Source of the DNA: Triticum aestivum
Lineage: Eukaryota > Streptophyta > Magnoliopsida > Poales > Poaceae
Assembly (NCBI RefSeq): GCF_018294505.1
Contig: NC_057798.1
Coordinates: forward strand, 374,356,839 to 374,420,838
DNA: 64,000 bases
Direction: 5' to 3'
The notes under the pieces were generated by a model. It was not told where the DNA came from, made no database searches, and was given only the letters and a program-made list of their open reading frames with translations. The position numbers and the translations under genes were made by a program. Shown here piece after piece: positions 31,430 to 42,560 of the stretch (the first letter of the stretch is position 1; every line of letters starts with the position of its first letter).

Positions 31430-33679
31430 TCAAGTAATTGGAATCATCCTCAATTCTTTAGCCGGCACGTGAGCTCGCCGTGAAAATTTCTGACAACCAT
31501 CACATTTACTGACCAAATCCTCTGCATCAGCACGAGCTGTCAGCCAATAAAACCCATGACGAAAAGCTTTAGCCACAAGAGACTTTGAACCGGCATGATG
31601 ACCACAATCTCCTTCATGAATCTCACAAAGAATCTCACGGCCTTCAACGCAATGCTGAAACGCCCTAGTGACACTTCGATGGTGTAACTCGCCATTGGCA
31701 ATTGTCATTGACTTAAACCGCTGGGTTATGTGCCTAGCCAAAGTTTCATCCTCGGGTAACTCGTCCCGAGTCATATAAGCCAAATATGGGACTGTCCAAT
31801 CTGGGATAATGTGAAGAGCCGCCACCAGTTGTGCCTCCGGGCCAGGAATAGCCAGATCTTCCTCTGTAGGCAATTTGACAGAAGGGTTATGCAAAATATC
31901 CAAGAAAGTGTTCGGTGGCACCGGCTTACGTTGAAATCCCAACCGGCTTAAGGCGTCAACCGCCTCATTTTTCATGCGATCAATGTGTTCCACTTGATAA
32001 CCCTTCAAGTGCCCAGCAATAGCGTCAACTTCGCGACGATAAGCCGCCATGAGTAGATCCTTAGAATCCCATGTGCCTGAGACTTGCTGAGCCACCAAGT
32101 CTGAGTCGTCAAAACATCTTACCCGGCTTAAGTTCATCTCCTTAGCTATCTGAAGACCATGGAGCAAGGCTTCATACTCAGCTGCATTGTTAGTACAGGG
32201 AAACATCAACCTTAAAACATAACAAAACTTGTCACCTCGAGGGGAAGCTAAAACCACTCCAGCCCCCAAGCCTTCCAATTGCCTGGACCCATCAAAGTGA
32301 ATAGTCCAATATGTGTTATCTGGCTTCTCTTCAGGCGTTTGCAACTTTGTCCAGTCATTGATGAAATCCACAAGTGCTTGAGACTTTATGGCAATGCGAG
32401 GCACATATTTCAAACCATGAGGTCCAAGCTCAATGGCCCACTTGGCTACCCGCCATGTGGCTTCTTTGCTTTGAATAATATCCCCTAAGGGAGCAGAACT
32501 AACCACAGTGATGGGATGACCCAGAAAATATTGCTTAAGCTTCCGACTGGCCATGAACACCCCATATACAAGCTTCTGCCAATGCGGATTCCGCTGTTTT
32601 GACTCAATGAGTACTTCACTGATATAGTAAACCGGCCGTTGAACCGGATATTCCTTACCTGCTTCCTTCCATTCCACCACAACAGCTACGCTGACAGCTC
32701 GGGCGTTAGCAGCCACATATAATAACAACGGCTCCTTATCAATGGGAGCCGCAAGGACTGGCGGCTCAGCTAGGTGTTTCTTCAAAGCTTCAAACGCGTC
32801 ATTAGCAGCGTCACTCCAGACGAAGTTATCTATTTTCTTCGTCATCTGGTACAGTGGTATGGCCTTCTCACCCAACCGGCTTATGAACCAGCTTAAAGCA
32901 GCAATACGACCCGCCAGACGTTGAACATCACTGATACACGCCGGCTTTGCCAGGGAGGTAATGGCCTTGATCTTCTCTGGGTTAGCCTCAATGCCTCTGT
33001 TAGAAACCAGAAAACCCAAAAGCTTTCCTGCTGGCACATCAAAAATGCACTTGGCCGGGTTAAGCATCATGTTGTAGACCCGGAGATTGTTGAAGGTCTC
33101 CTTCAAATCATATATCAAAGTTTCCTTCTCTCTGGATTTCACCACCATATCATCCACATAAGCATGAACATTGCGCCCAATCTGACTGTGAAGAAAATTC
33201 TGCACACATCGCTGGTAAGTCGCCTGGGCACTCTTAAGCCCAAAGGGCATAGCCACATAGTAGAAGGCTCCAAAGGGAGTGATAAAGTCTATCTTCTCAT
33301 GGTCCTTAACTGCCATCTTGATCCGATGATAACCAGAATAAGCATCCAAAAAACTCAAACGCTCACAACCCGTCGTAGCATCAATGATTTGATCAATACG
33401 AGGGAGAGCAAAAGGATCAGCTGGACAAGCCTTGTTTAAGTCCGTGTAGTCCACGCACATACGCCAAGTGTCGTTCTTCTTGAGCACCAGCACTGGATTA
33501 GCCAACCACTCGGGATGAAAGACTTCAACAATGAACTCAGCTGCGAAGAGCCGGGCTACTTCTTCACCAATGGCCTTACGCCTCTCGTCATTGAAGCGAC
33601 GAAGGAATTGCTTGATCGGCTTAAACTTTGGATCAATATTATGAGTATGCTCAGCGAGTTCTCTCGGTACACCTGGCAT
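31430..33679 (-). pseudogene. Gypsy D reverse transcriptase, two RNase H regions and integrase zinc domain
   Basis: A 749-residue open frame. Reverse transcriptase is at residues 20-215, with the active-site box YVDD at 174-177 and WRMCVDYTDLNKACP at 72-86. The first RNase H-like region (about 310-395) has lost its first acidic position (LLLYVAANARAVSVAV). A second RNase H (about 459-580) has its acidic set: HFDGS, NNAAEYEAL, FDDSDLV and AVDALSRL. Two RNase H regions, one degenerate, are known for Tat-lineage gypsy elements. The integrase zinc-binding region (GDCGHHAG ... CDGCQ) follows. The frame then stops at a TGA at 31430, where the family has Trp. The frame upstream is separated from protease by a TAG at 33743-33745. 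Confidence 0.88.
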
Positions 33680-33742
33680 GTTATAAGGTTTCCATGCAAA
33701 GATGTCCCGGTTCTCATGGATGAACTCGATGAGCGCGCTTTC

Positions 33743-34426
33743 CTATTTAGGATCCAGGTTAGCACTGATACTGAACTGCCTGGATGAATCACCAGGAAGA
33801 AAGTCAACTAGCTTAGTGTCATCAGCCAACTTAAACTTTAACACCAGATCATGCTCTGTAGTTGGCTTTTTCAAAGACGTCATATCCGCCGGATCAACAT
33901 TGTCTTTGTAAAACTTCAACTCCTCTGTTGCACAGACAGACTTAGCATAAGCAGCATCACCTTCTTCACACTCCAAAGCTATTTTCCTGCTCCCATGCAC
34001 TGTGATGGTTCGCTTGTAACCCGACATCTTAAGCTGCAAATAAACATAACAAGGCCGTGCCATGAACTTGGCATAAGCCGGTCGTCCAAACAAAGCGTGG
34101 TACGGGCTTCTAATCTTGACCACTTCAAAGGTTAACTTCTCGGCCCTGGAATAATGCTCATCTCCAAAGGCCACTTCCAGCTCAATCTTGCCTATAGGGT
34201 ACACCGACTTACCAGGCACCACTCCATGGAAAACAGTATTGGGCGGCTTAAGATTTTTGTCAGTCAACCCCATGCGACGGAAAGTATCATAATAAAGAAT
34301 ATTAATGCTGCTACCTCCATCCATGAGCACCTTAGTGAATTTGTATCCACCAACTTGAGGCACCACCACCAAAGCCAAGTGACCTAGATTATCAACCCGG
34401 GGTGAGTGATCCTCTCGGCTCCACAT
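33743..34426 (-). pseudogene. Gypsy D aspartic protease region
   Basis: A 227-residue minus-strand frame with VLMDGGSSINILYYDTFRRM. In this lineage the catalytic motif is DGGS rather than the usual D(T/S)GA. The frame continues through YPIGKIELEVAFGDEHY, SPYHALFGRPAYAKFM and CYVYLQLKMSG. It ends NLDPK followed by TAG and then ESALIEF, which joins in frame to the reverse transcriptase part. The stop very probably replaces a Gln codon (CAG). It would lie between gag and reverse transcriptase in the element's single polyprotein. Confidence 0.82.
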
Positions 34427-34550
34427 AATGGTTTGCTCAGATATCGCAAGTAATGGGGAACTACCGGCTCAACAGCGTTCACAACCCTCTTATGGAGCTT
34501 CTGGTCCCGCTTGCATAGACTTGTGGTGAAGACGTGGTACTGCCCGCTAT

Positions 34551-35926
34551 TCAACTGCTTTTGATGACTTTGAAATCCAGATTGCTGATGCTGCTGACCC
34601 CCCTGACCGGATTGTTGATTGTAACCGCCCTAATTGCCTTGATGGTTTTGATGACCCTGGAAGCCGGAATTAGAACCGCCACCACCATAACTCGGACCAT
34701 GAGAACCACCACCACCAAAACCTGAGCCGCCACCCGGCCCATTGTTTTTTGGAATAAATTAGAATTTTTGAAATCCCTCATAATTGAACAATCTTTCCAA
34801 AGGTGAGTGGCTGGCCTCTCCGTGCCATGCTTTGCGCAAGGCTCATTCAGCAACTGATCAAGATTGGGACTTGATCCACCGGTCCGAGGAGGCGGCCTCC
34901 CCTTACGACGCTGACCGTTGATCTGCGTATTGGTGTTAGCCACAAAATCTGAGTTACCATCAGCCTTGCGCTTATCGTTGCCCCCCCCTGATTCACCGGG
35001 TTATGCTGCGGACCCTTGGTGTTGCCACTCTTCTTTCCCTTTCCCGGCTTGTCATCATCAGACTCGGGGTCCTTGGTACTATCAGAGTCGGCATATTTAA
35101 TTAGAGCCGCCATCAGCTGCCCCATATCATTGCAATCACGCTTGAGCCGCCCCAGTTTCTGCTTAAGAGGCAAAAAACGGCAATTTTTCTCCAACATTAG
35201 AACTGCAAAACCGGCATTGATGTTATCAGATGAGTGTATGATAGCCTTGACCCGGCGCACCTAATGGGTCGTTGATTCACCCTCCTCTTGGGCGCAAGTA
35301 GATAAATCCACAATCAACATGGGCTATTTGCATGTATCTTTAAAATTCTGGATAAACCGGGCCTTTAGCTCACCCCATGACCCGATGGAATTAGTAGGCA
35401 GTCCTTTTAACCAAGTACGGGCTGTCCCATCCAGCATCAAGGTGAAGTATTTAGCACACACGGCATCGCTGACCTCCAACAGTTCCATGGCATTCTCATA
35501 ACTCTCAATCCACGCCTCAAGGGGTAAGTCGGCTGTGTAGTTAGGCACCTTGCGAGGTCCTTTGAAATCCTTGGGAAAACGCTCATTACGCAGAGCCGGT
35601 ACCAAACAAGGTATGCTTGTAGTCCCAGAGGTCACACCGGCCTCCACCGATGTCGTTGGATAAACCAGAAGATGCTGATGAGCCGCCTACCGAGCCGCCT
35701 ACTCAGCTTTGCGACGTGCCCTGTCCTGATCGGCCAAACCATGCACACCATCACGCGGAGGGGCATGCCCACGTGGTTGGTTACGGCGCTGGTCATTGCT
35801 TGAAACGGTTGGTGAGTCCATGTGTCTGCTATAACTCCGGCTTGGGCGAGGGGTCAAACGAATCCTATCTCGACTGTAAGAATATGCCTCGTGCTGCACC
35901 AATGCTGTTTGAAGAAGCTCCCTAGC
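34551..35926 (-). pseudogene. Gypsy D gag, broken and truncated by element E
   Basis: Minus-strand pieces. 35926-35699 is a Gag N-terminal stretch (EAYSYSRDRIRLTPRPSRS). 35647-35324 is the gag core (PLEAWIESYENAMELLEVSD, LMLDGTARTWLKGLP, SWGELKARFIQNFKDTC). 35260-34847 continues (VKAIIHSSDNINAGFAVLML, ALIKYADSDSTKDPES). 34943-34551 holds a Cys/His segment (CAKHGTERPATHLWKDC). Stops follow NFKDTCK (TAG, Gln position) and precede VRRVKAII (TAG, Trp position). The N-terminal part of gag and the 5' LTR are separated from this piece by the insertion of E at 35926/35927. Confidence 0.75.
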
Positions 35927-38597
35927 TTTAACATCCCAAATTTCCAATTTGGAATGTTATACATTAGATCATCATTGCAAATAATATTTTATTGCATTTC
36001 GGTTAATCCTAGAAATTCTAAGTAACTCAAGGACCCACGTAGAGAGTTGGGGATTTCGTTATTTTCATATTTGAGTATTCTCAAGTTTTGAAAAGAGGAT
36101 CATTTGGTTTTAATTATTTTTCTCTTTGAATATTTCTTATATGAAAATAAAAGAGAGGGGATAAAATCACTTCTCCAAAATAAAGAAATATTGGAGTAGA
36201 ATATTAAAATCAAATAAGAATTTTATTCGGAGTTTTATTGCTATTTTATTTGAATTAGGAAAATTTTGTTTTCCAAAATTGCATTAGAGGCCCAAATAAA
36301 TGTTCACCTTGTCCGCTATATTTTTAGAGGATGGGGAAACTTTATTTTAGGATTTTTGGAGTCCGTTTAGTATTTCTTTTATTTGTTTTTCTGCATGTCG
36401 GAATTATTTAAAAAAAGTGGAACCGCCTTACCGGGCCGTGTCCGCCCAGGACTCCAGCCCGGTCGGCCCCTTTAAAGGCCGAGGCCCTGAGCCGCCGCCA
36501 GCCCAGCCCCGCCCCGCCGAAAACCTAGCCCCGCCGTGCCGACGTCGCCGCGCGAGTTCGCCGCCGTCGCCGCCGCGACGCCAACGCCCCACGGAGCCGC
36601 CGCCATCCGCCGGCGCCACCCCGTCGCCTCGGCGCCGACACCGCCACCCGTCGCTGCCGCTGTTGTCCCGCCACCGACCCCGCCGCTGAGGTAACCGCCG
36701 CCGCGGTATGGTTTTTCTCGGAAAACCGATCAGTTTTTAAAAAAATATAGATCTATTTTTTTAGATTAGATCGGTGTTTTCGGTTTAGTTAAATAGCGGA
36801 CGTTCGTTCGTATGTTCGTTTTAACGAATGATGTTTGTACCTTAGCCGCAGACAGCGAACATTCATTCGTTAGCCTGTTCATCAGTTTCTCTTTTTCCAA
36901 GGTTTTTCTGCGATTATTTTCGATCGTGATTTCTGCCCTGATCTTCGTTTTAGTTTATCTTTTCGCTCGTTTATCTGAATCTGGTGATTTACCCGCCTAG
37001 ATCTTCGTCTCGAAGCCCTCTTTCTGTTTAAACAACTTGAATAAGATTTTGGTATTGTAAAATTTGACTATAGTTCAGATTAGTAAACGGATCTTGTTTC
37101 TTTCGCAGTTTGAGTTTCGTTGCTCCGTTTGATTTGATTCTTTTAGCAAACCGGAGTTCTTCAGTTGAACTTTCTAGTTAGATCTCTTATTTGAGTTTTA
37201 CCTGTGCTTCTAGTTGAGTGCTTATGTATGCTATTGTTCGTTTGCGATAGAGTACCCAGAGTGAGAAGCGTGCTACTACGAGTTTCTAGGTTTTGTGGAT
37301 CATCAGCAAGGCAAGTAACATACCTCTTTACTACCAAGTTTTTATGCATTAGATCAACCCTCGAACAATTGCATGGTTATGATCTATTTAACATGTGGGT
37401 TTTGGGAAGTAGATGATGAGGTCGAACCTATTGTCCTGTTTATTATCAAACCTTTGGGAGTTACTTCTACGTTATACTTATATTGTTATGCTATGCTTGT
37501 AGACGTGGTTTGGGTGAGTGAATTCATGACAGATGTGAGTATTGTTAATTAATGGTTAACTTAAGGTGGCTACTTAAATACACATCTGGGTGGATTGCTT
37601 GAGGCACCCTGGAGTACCCAGTGGTTGTCAGGGCACCTGGAGAATCCAGTGTTGTCCTAGGATATCCCGGAGTACCCGTGTGATCATCCTACGGTTTGCC
37701 ACCCAGGCTCAAAGGGATCATAAGATTATTCATGCTGGAAACTTCCGTGTGCAGCCACAAGCCAATATGGGCTCTGGCATAGTTGAGTAAGTTGTGTGAA
37801 GCTCTTGAAGAGGTAGACTAGTAGATGTAGTGGGTTGTAGGTGGTACTGTCTAGCCAGAGTAGAGAGTTAATACTTAAGAAAGACTGTGTCTCGAATCTC
37901 TGATCATGGATGTGTTCGCGTCTTGTGGGGAAAAGTGCGCAAACCTCTACAGAGTGTATGAACTAATCATGGTTAGCCATGTCCCCGGTTATGGACATCT
38001 TGAGTATCTGGTTCTTGGATTATTATGTTGATCTCATCACTCTAAAATTGATTTGTTGGGTTTAATGATGATGCTTAATTGGGATTGAGTTGGAGGAATC
38101 TTCTCAATGTTTAACAACCACCATGATAGTTAAATAAAATTTATTCCTTTGTTGTAGGGAAAAATTAGCTTTATGCAAAACTGTAACCATAGAGCTTTCC
38201 ACCAGCCATATATGCATGTAGTGATAGCATGTATTCCGTTCCTTACTCTATGTGTTACATTGCCAGCATATTCCATGTGCTGACCCGTTTCGGGCTGCAA
38301 CATTTCATGTTGCAGACTTTTCAAACGACGAGTAAGGTGCCATAGGTATTTGTCTTTCACTCAGCTATGCCGTTGGAGTTGATGGACTCGCTTTATCTTC
38401 CAAGCCTTCCGCTGTTATTGTTTTTAGATGGCCTTAAGCCATATTATTGTAATAAGTTCTCTTTTGAGACATTCGATGTAATAAGTGTGTGATTGAAACT
38501 CTGTTATAAATCCTCAAGTACTGTGTGTGTCAGCATTATCGATCCAGGGATGACACTGATGCATAGAGACTAGACTGTTTGAGGTCTGGTCGCTACA
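35927..38597 (+). repeat. 5' LTR of element E (2671 bp)
   Basis: Begins tttaacatcccaaatttcc, where the expected TG start appears changed to TT. It ends gtcgctaca three bases before the primer-binding site. A GC-rich block at 36417-36710 with a cctttaaagg promoter-like box and a gaggtaacc donor-like site probably holds the transcription start and leader. The preceding five bases (ctagc, 35922-35926) would be the target duplication, but the other end is absent. Confidence 0.72.
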
Positions 38598-38600
38598 AGA

Positions 38601-38612
38601 TGGTATCAAAGC
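38601..38612 (+). other. Primer-binding site of element E
   Basis: TGGTATCAAAGC, one mismatch from the site complementary to plant initiator tRNA-Met (TGGTATCAGAGC). Confidence 0.85.
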
Positions 38613-38705
38613 ACACGCTGACTGTAGGACACGACCACTAAGCTAAAACCATAGGTCACTCTTCTCTTCTCATTTCTGACTTCTCTCCCTTTTCTACTCT
38701 ATAGG

Positions 38706-39431
38706 ATGGCGGATGCAAGGAACAAGTTCACACAACCGGATGAAGATACACCTTTTGGACGACACTTAAAGGAAGTTACTAGGTACCTAAACATTGGAAT
38801 ACCAAGTTTCAGCGGGACCTACATCGCCACTTTACCAAAAGAGGAGCGTTGGATGATTCGAGTTCAAGTACCAGGAAGGACGTTCATGCCAGTCACTGAG
38901 CCCATAGAGTTTTCCTTTGATGCACCAACCTGGAGTCTAGGAAAGAGCATGGCAGCCCACATCACCATGGGACGCATTGGCGAAGTTTACCACAAGGATC
39001 TCAAGGATACTATCTACCAGATTTGTGGGCATCGAGATGAGCAATGGGAGATGATCAGCATTCGAAGGGATAGATCCATTGCAGCTTTCATCCAGGAGTT
39101 AAACCAGCACATTCGCCGCTAGGAGAACCAGATGTGCATATGCATGATAGATCTGAAAAAGGCAATGACCAGGATCACGGAGCTGGAGGAAGAACTCAAG
39201 TCTACACACGATGGATATGAGGAGGAAATGACGATACTCGTGGAGAAGAATGACGATTTGACAAGGAAGCTAGGAGTATTCATGGGAGACCCCGCGCTAG
39301 GAGGAGAAGACGATGATTCCATTTGTTCGGAGGACTACATCATCATTGACGATGACTCAGACCCTTACGATAGCGATGATGACTATGTTGATGAAGCTGT
39401 AGCAGATATCATGGAGTCTTCCACTGATTAA
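38706..39431 (+). pseudogene. Extra ORF upstream of gag in element E
   Basis: A 241-codon frame starting MADARNKFTQPDEDTPFG, interrupted by one TAG at 39120-39122 (after NQHIRR) and ending with the acidic segment DDDSDPYDSDDDYVDEAVA. The second part contains a coiled-coil-like stretch (LKKAMTRITELEEELKSTH). I do not recognise a domain. A protein encoded between the LTR and gag is not part of the standard gypsy set, and the frame is separated from gag by about 200 bases. Being in the same frame as gag is not by itself evidence of fusion. Function unknown. Confidence 0.6.
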
Positions 39432-39641
39432 AACTTCTAGTAAACCACCACATCAGTAGTAGTATTCCCCCATGTATATAGTATAGTCCGAGCACTTTTA
39501 TAACGATAGTTAGACCGATTGTATGCCCTTGTTTGAATTGATTGAAGTGATATGTTTGTGTTTGTCTCATGTGCATATGGGTAGTGTTTTCCCTCTAAAC
39601 CTCATTCTATTCTGTTTTCTCATCTTTTCTAAACCCATCAG

Positions 39642-39749
39642 ATGCCTCCGAGACGTGACAATGGATTTGCTTTCCCGCCGGAGCTCACTCAGTTGATCCA
39701 GCAGCAGAATACCCTGATGCAGCTACTAGTCCAGAATCAGAACTAGGGG

Positions 39750-39814
<65 letters not shown>

Positions 39815-41160
39815 CCACCCACCACCGCCACGACCTGTTGATCACTTAGCCCATTTTCTAAGGCTGAATCCGTCGGTATTCTCTAGTAGCACTGAGCTGA
39901 TTGTTGCAGATGATTGGCTCCGCAAGATTGGAAGGGAGCTAACCACTGTAGTATGCACAGATGTGGAGAGAGTGCATTTTGCCGCACATCAGCTTGATGG
40001 ACCCACAGCGTCATGGTGGGAGAATTTCACAGCCACTTACCCCATCGACACTGTCACATGGGAGCAGTTTCAGCAGGCTTTCCGTACTACCCATGTTTCA
40101 GCAGGAGCTATGGCCATGAAGAAGCACGAGTTTCGCAATTTGCACCAAGGAGGACACACAATGGGCTAGTATGTGGATGATTTTAGTAAGTTAGCATGTT
40201 ATGCCCCGGATGACGTCGCTACAGATGCCGCTAAGCATGAGAAGTTTCTGGAAGGACTGAATGATGATCTGAGCATGCAGTTGATGGTGGCAACCTTCAA
40301 CAACTATCAGGAGTTGGTAGACAGAGCTCTCATGATCGAAGGGAAGCAGCAGCAGATTGACAACCGCAAGAGGAAGTATGGACAAGGGAAGTACAATTCA
40401 GGAGCTCAGCAGAGACCCCTTTTTACCCCGAACTCGGGAGGACACATTCACCATAACCATGGAGGCCATAATTCCAATGGAGGAAGTTCGCACAACCATA
40501 GTGGCCCCAAGAATGGGAATGTGAATGGAGGGAGCAACGGCCAAAACTGTTCCAACCTAGCAACGCCCGCCAAGAAGGATCTAAGTCACATTACTTGTTT
40601 CAAGTGCGGGAAAAATGGACATTATGCCACGGAGTGTTCTGAAGCAAAGAATGGAAATGTCAATGGAAGCTCTGGGAAGAAGCCCAACCCTTTGAACAGG
40701 GGACAAGTGAACCACGTTAGCATGGAGGAGGTTGAAGCGCAACCCGATGCAGTTATAGGTAAGTTTTTGGTTAAGTCATTTACTGCAATCGTTCTTTTTG
40801 ATACTGGTGCATCGCATTCATACATGTCAAGGGGATTTGTGGATAAGTATAACCTGCCAACCCAAGCCCTTAGGTCACCCATGTTAGTAACCTCGCCAGG
40901 AGCAGAGTATATGGCTAGCCTATGGTGTGATCGGTTACCATTACGGATTGGTAACTATGTGTTCCCCTCAGACCTAAGAGTATTGGAGTCACAAGGACTG
41001 GATGTAATATTAGGCATGGATTGGTTATCGAAGTATGGAGGGAACATTGATTGCGCCAGTAAGTCAATTTTGCTCACCAACCCAGAAGGAAGAAGGATTA
41101 AGTATGTATCCCGGCATGTGCCGAAGAGGACTCAAGTGAATTCCTTATCAGGAGATGTAC
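39642..41160 (+). pseudogene. Element E gag and protease
   Basis: Starts MPPRRDNGFAFPPELTQLIQ at 39642. TAG at 39744-39746 precedes a poly-Asn tract. The gag core then follows (DDWLRKIGRELTTV, GPTASWWENF, TWEQFQQAFRTTHV), with TAG at 40167-40169 before [21 protein letters not shown] zinc knuckle ([14 protein letters not shown]) lies at 40595-40636. The protease motif [11 protein letters not shown] is near 40795. Gag packages element RNA and the protease matures the polyprotein. Both stops are TAG, one change from CAG, in an otherwise continuous frame. Confidence 0.85.
39749..39815 (+). repeat. AAC microsatellite encoding poly-Asn in gag
   Basis: About 21 AAC units directly after the TAG at 39744; they encode an asparagine run before HPPPPRPVDHLAHF. 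Confidence 0.95.
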
Positions 41161-42560
41161 AAGAGGAAGTACCAGTGGTGAAGGATTTCCCTGATGTATT
41201 TCCAGAGGAGTTGCCAGGCATGCCACTGAATAGAGATATTGAGTTTTTCATTGATCTTTTGCCAGGCACAGGGCCAATATCTAAGAGGCCATATCGGATG
41301 CCCGCAAAGGATTTGGAAGAAATTAAGAAGCAGATTAAGGAGTTACTAGATAAAGGCTATATTCGCCCAAGTTCATCACCTTGGGGATCACCATTGCTTC
41401 TAGTGGAGAAGAAGGATGGATCATTGAGGATGGTTGTTGATTATCGTGGATTGAATGAAGTGACGATCAAGAACAAGTACCCGATGCCGATGATTAATGA
41501 TTTGTTTAACCAGCTGCAAGGAGCTAAAGTATTTCCAAGATTGATCTGCGATCAGGATACCACCAGCTGAAGATTCGAGAGTAGGATATACCCAAGACAG
41601 CTTTTACCACAAGGTACGGGCTATATGAGTATACCGTTATGTTATTTGGTCTGACTAACGCGCCTACATATTTCATGAACATGATGAACAAGGTGTTTAT
41701 GGAGTTTTTGGATAAGTTTGTCATGGTGTTCATTGATGACATATTGGTCTACTCGAAGAATGAAGAGGAGCACAAGGAGCATTTGTGTTTGGTACTTGGG
41801 AAGCTCAGAGAACATCAGTTATATGCCAAGTTCAGCAAGTGTGAGTTTTTGTTGAAGGAAGTTGAATTCCTCGGACATGTTATATCCGAAGAAGGAATAG
41901 AAATAGACCCCACCAAGGTTGTCACTGTGACGAATTGGGAAGCACCCACGTCAGTTGGAGAGATCCGGAGTTTTCTTGGACTCGCAGGATACTACAGGAG
42001 GCTCATTGAGAATTTCTCAAATATTGCAAAGCCCATGACGAAGTTGTTGAAGAAGGACACCAAGTTCAAATGGACTGAGGAATGCGAGGCCAGTTTTCAG
42101 AAGTTGAAGAAACGTTTGGTTTCAGCCCCAGTGTTGATTCTTCCAGATCAACACAAGGATTATCAAGTGTATTGCGATGCTTCTTGTCGAGGACTTGGAG
42201 AAGTGCTTATGCAAGAGGGAAGAGTTGTTTAATATGCCTCACGACAGATTAAACCCCATGAGTTAAATTACACTACAAACGATTTGGAGCTAGCAGCTGT
42301 AGTGCATGCGTCGAAGACATGGAGACATTTTCTCATCGGAAACCATTGTGAGGTGTACACGGATCACAAGAGTTTGAAGTATATCTTCACGCAGAAGGAG
42401 TTGAATCTCAGGCAGAGGAGATGGTTGGAGCTCATCAAGGATTATGATATGAAGTTACACTATCATCCCGGAAAGGCTAACGTAATAGCTGATGCGTTGA
42501 GTCGCAAGAGTCATGTCAATACACTCATGACCGGAGGATTACCCAAGGAGTTAGCAGAGA
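41161..42560 (+). pseudogene. Element E reverse transcriptase and RNase H
   Basis: Reverse transcriptase motifs: [44 protein letters not shown] and [17 protein letters not shown] (FIDD box at 41729-41740). A one-base loss near 41533 shifts the frame within [19 protein letters not shown] at 41582-41584 falls where the family has REQDIPKTAF. RNase H motifs follow: [13 protein letters not shown], then TAA at 42230-42232 before [29 protein letters not shown] and [10 protein letters not shown]. One RNase H only, unlike element D. Confidence 0.87.

Noticed and set aside
36417..36689. Pro/Arg-rich frame in the E LTR
   Set aside because: GC-rich leader of the LTR, low complexity, precedes the primer-binding site.
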